Of a stretch of DNA of 42,980 nucleotides, positions 41,058-42,980 are shown piece after piece; within the stretch, counting starts at the first letter, position 1, and each line of letters opens with the position of its first letter. The notes beneath the pieces were generated by a model. It saw nothing but the letters and a program-made list of their open reading frames with translations, ran no database searches and had not been told where the DNA came from. The DNA is from an uncultured Phycisphaerae bacterium. GTDB lineage: Bacteria; Planctomycetota; Phycisphaerae; Sedimentisphaerales; Anaerohalosphaeraceae. The DNA lies in the NCBI GenBank assembly GCA_937949545.1, contig CALEDR010000013.1, positions 1 to 42,980 of the forward strand, given 5' to 3'. The translations under genes and the position numbers were made by a program.

Positions 41058-41620
41058 GTTTGATTTTTGAGAGTCCGTGGCTGCTGCTGGCGGTTTCAGC
41101 GGTTCTGCTGGGGGTGATTTCCGTCGTCTGGCAGATGCGGGGGCATCGGGGGCGGTGGATGTTTGTTCTTCCGGTTTTGGCGGCGATGTCGGCTGTGGGG
41201 CTGGATGTGCTGGTGCAGACGGATTCGGAGCAGATTCAGTCGGTGCTCGAGGTCTGTCGTCGGGCGGCTTTGGCGGGAGATGCCGGATCGATAGCTCCTT
41301 TTATCGCTTCTGATTATCGGGATGCAGTGCATTCAACCAGGACGGAGCTGCTGAAAGCGGCCGAAGATGTTTTCCGTCGAGCGGCACTGGAAAGAGTAGT
41401 GGAGCGAGGCCATAAACTTCGGATTGAGGGGGATACGGCTCAGAGTCGAATACGGTATCGTGTGCATCTGGATCCGCAGCGGAGTGTTTACGCGGCTGGG
41501 GGGAGTCTGCTGTTTGTGGTGCTGGAGATTGACTATCGGCGGAGCAGGGGACAATGGCAAATCCGGCAGGTTGTTTTGGTGAGCGTAAATGACACGCCGA
41601 TGGGGTGGAAAGATGTTTAG
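41054..41620 (+). CDS. Membrane protein of unknown function with possible NTF2-like domain
   Basis: This 188-residue protein has two N-terminal membrane helices (about 8-26 and 34-52). The soluble part begins LEVCRRAALAGDAGSIAPFIASDY, then has alternating beta strands and charged helices (LRIEGDTAQSRIRYRVHLD, LLFVVLEIDYRR..GQWQIRQVVLVSV). That pattern resembles SnoaL/NTF2-like folds, though this is inferred from the strand layout. The GTG start overlaps the surE stop (GTGA) with GGAGGG just upstream, so it is co-translated. No function is known. Confidence 0.65.
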   Translation: MSLIFESPWLLLAVSAVLLGVISVVWQMRGHRGRWMFVLPVLAAMSAVGLDVLVQTDSEQIQSVLEVCRRAALAGDAGSIAPFIASDYRDAVHSTRTELLKAAEDVFRRAALERVVERGHKLRIEGDTAQSRIRYRVHLDPQRSVYAAGGSLLFVVLEIDYRRSRGQWQIRQVVLVSVNDTPMGWKDV

Positions 41621-41629
41621 CATATAAAA

Positions 41630-41678
41630 CCGGAGCTATGCACGGCCGGTTTCGAAGACCTGCACAGCTCCGGGTTTT
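41630..41678. terminator. Bidirectional intrinsic terminator
   Basis: CCGGAGCT (41630-41637) pairs with AGCTCCGG (41666-41673), extended across one mismatch by TGCA/TGCA, with AAAA before and TTTT after (41675-41678). It lies between two convergent genes. Confidence 0.7.
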
Positions 41679-41699
41679 GTCGAGGGGAAAACCGGTTCT

Positions 41700-42122
41700 T
41701 TAATTGCGGGCCAGAGCTTTGCGCTGTTCGACGATGCTTTCGATTTTTTCGAGCAGTTCGCTCAGGTCAAAGGGTTTGACGATATAGTCATCAATGCCGC
41801 ACGAGTTGGCTCGAGCGATATCCTGAGTCTGGCTGCGTGCGGTGAGCATGATGACGGAGATATCCTGACCCCACGGCTGCCGACGGAGGGTTTCCAGCAT
41901 TTCGTGGCCGTCCATAACCGGCATAATCACATCCAGGAGGATGACATCCGGCATTTCTTTTTCGGCCTGCTGGAGGCCTTCGCGTCCATCGTGAGCAGTC
42001 ACAACCTCGTACTCGTTCATTTCGAGCCGGTCTTTGAGGGTTTGGACGATGTTGGGTTCGTCATCCACCACGAGGATTTTGGTTTTTTTCGTTTTTTTCT
42101 TAATTCCAAAAAAGTCAAACAT
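41700..42122 (-). CDS. CheY-like response regulator
   Basis: This is a 140-residue single-domain receiver with no output domain. The acidic pocket is Asp20-Asp21-Glu22 (VVDDE), the phosphorylation site Asp64 (ILLDVIMP), the switch Thr94 (MLTA) and the conserved Lys116 (VKPF). A basic N-terminal stretch (KKKTKKTK) precedes the fold. It lies 12 bp downstream of a histidine kinase gene and is probably its partner. It would signal by protein contact. Confidence 0.92.
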   Translation of the reverse strand: MFDFFGIKKKTKKTKILVVDDEPNIVQTLKDRLEMNEYEVVTAHDGREGLQQAEKEMPDVILLDVIMPVMDGHEMLETLRRQPWGQDISVIMLTARSQTQDIARANSCGIDDYIVKPFDLSELLEKIESIVEQRKALARN

Positions 42123-42134
42123 GGTTCCTTCTCC

Positions 42135-42980
42135 CTATTTTTTATTGCCCGGACATGTTTGCATGTCCCTATTGGACATTTTTATTCGAGCGATTTCCGG
42201 CAGCTGATTCGGATTCTTTGTGTCGGCCGGATATTCCGCCATACCCATCATCGGCAAAATGGGCAGGACGGAAAAGTTCTTTTTGATAGAAAGCTGAATC
42301 ATTTTTTCAATTCTTTTCCGGACATTGTCTATCTTTTGATAATTAGATTCGTTTATCACAAAGGTAATTTCTGATTCACTGGTTTGAAGGGCCAAATCTG
42401 CACTGCAGGTCAGATAAAAACGACTCTGAGCGAGCAAGTCATGGATGATTTTTTCCGCGGCGTCGCGTGTGTCCGCTTCGGGCTTTTCGGAGTCAAAGCG
42501 GATAATCAGGACGGCGGTCTGCCTATCAGCATTTTTTGTTTTTGGGATGGCTTCGAGATGTTTTGTGAGAATAAACTGCGGGTCGGCCTTCGGCAGGGAG
42601 AAATAGAAGCTGCTTCCTTTGGAAGGTGTGCTTTCAAACCAGATGGCCCCGCCGTGGATTTGAATGATTCCTTTGCTGATGGCCAGTCCCAGTCCGCTGC
42701 CTTTGGAGCCCGGACCTGCCTGTCGGGCGACCTGGTAAAATTTTGTAAAGATATATTTCTGAATCTCCGGCGGAATGCCTACGCCTGTATCCTGAACGCA
42801 GGCAATGATATTCTTTCCTTCGGTTTTTAAGGAGACGGTAATTTTGCCTCCGGAAGGGGTAAACTGAATGGCGTTTCGGAGAAGATTGACCAGGACCTGT
42901 CGGAGCCGTTTAATGTCGGCATAAACGGGGGTAATCATTCCCTGGGTTTGGGCGGATATGTTGATGCCGGCTTTTTGGGC
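42135..42980 (-). CDS. Sensor histidine kinase with degenerate GGDEF-like tail, N-terminal part outside window
   Basis: The 281 codons seen contain the HATPase_c domain: N box NLLRNAIQF, G1 DTGVGIP, F box FTKFYQ and G2 GSGLGLAI. After the kinase core, about 130 residues (LIIRFDSEKPEAD..., SEITFVINESNYQKIDNVRKRIEKMI, MMGMAEYPADTKNPNQLPEIA) follow the order of a GGDEF domain, but the GGDEF signature itself is missing, so the tail cannot make c-di-GMP. The frame is open to the right edge; the His-containing dimerisation domain and sensor are not seen. The response regulator follows 12 bp later. Confidence 0.88.
   Translation of the reverse strand, partial: AQKAGINISAQTQGMITPVYADIKRLRQVLVNLLRNAIQFTPSGGKITVSLKTEGKNIIACVQDTGVGIPPEIQKYIFTKFYQVARQAGPGSKGSGLGLAISKGIIQIHGGAIWFESTPSKGSSFYFSLPKADPQFILTKHLEAIPKTKNADRQTAVLIIRFDSEKPEADTRDAAEKIIHDLLAQSRFYLTCSADLALQTSESEITFVINESNYQKIDNVRKRIEKMIQLSIKKNFSVLPILPMMGMAEYPADTKNPNQLPEIARIKMSNRDMQTCPGNKK

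Noticed and set aside
1-42980. Insertion sequences, prophage genes, toxin-antitoxin pairs, CRISPR arrays
   Set aside because: I looked for transposase or integrase motifs, terminal repeats and regularly spaced repeats and found none.

Overview
The window reads as a chromosomal piece of a Planctomycetota bacterium, most likely class Phycisphaerae (Sedimentisphaerales-like). The reasons are dockerin-type EF-hand tails on secreted proteins, LamG proteins, a PEP-CTERM-type sorting tail of the PAPG...GWLRTRK form, an exosortase with EpsI, and frequent TTG/GTG starts. This is inference from gene content; no rRNA or other marker gene is present. I saw no insertion sequence, prophage, plasmid function or CRISPR array.

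Layout. (1) 1-3096, minus: an ACP, an asparagine-synthetase-type amidotransferase and an AMP-forming acyl ligase (cut by the left edge) in one overlapping operon. (2) 3247-3933, plus: stand-alone EpsI. (3) 3922-8991, minus: two adjacent secreted LamG proteins. (4) 8992-9853: an 860 bp intergenic stretch with dyads and a candidate promoter. (5) 9854-21513, plus: a tightly packed 13-gene polysaccharide operon (DegT aminotransferase, two hexapeptide acyltransferases, flippase, three GT2 enzymes, ligase/polymerase, deacetylase, FemAB-like and GNAT-like acyltransferases, Alg14/Alg13 pair), mostly joined by 4-8 bp start/stop overlaps. (6) 21687-23717: a membrane-anchored DUF362-dockerin protein. (7) 23932-35004, plus: NAD sugar epimerase, an exosortase fused to a nucleotidyltransferase-like module, Wzz/BY-kinase, a sugar transferase fused to a second such module, and a giant TPR protein. 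(8) 35375-35953: a small secreted protein with the sorting tail, behind a good promoter and long leader. (9) 36122-39202, minus: a membrane/beta-helix/dockerin fusion and a Wza-type export lipoprotein. (10) 39394-42980: tRNA-Ser(GCU), queE, surE, a small membrane protein, and on the minus strand a response regulator with a histidine kinase cut by the right edge.

Together, regions 5, 7 and 9 supply most parts of a Wzx/Wzy-type exopolysaccharide pathway (initiating transferase, glycosyltransferases, flippase, polymerase/ligase, chain-length kinase, outer-membrane export). Interleaved is a PEP-CTERM/exosortase protein-sorting system with one visible substrate. The most unusual feature is that the exosortase and the initiating sugar transferase, separated only by the BY-kinase, each carry an N-terminal nucleotidyltransferase-like plus left-handed beta-helix module. 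In both, the usual Asn-Gly-Asp appears as Asn-Gly-Ala. This suggests a shared non-catalytic sensing or scaffolding module linking glycan initiation to protein sorting. Other points of note are an 11-G tract inside the polymerase/ligase gene, an in-frame internal start with a signal peptide in the 36122-38410 fusion, and a degenerate GGDEF-like tail on the histidine kinase.
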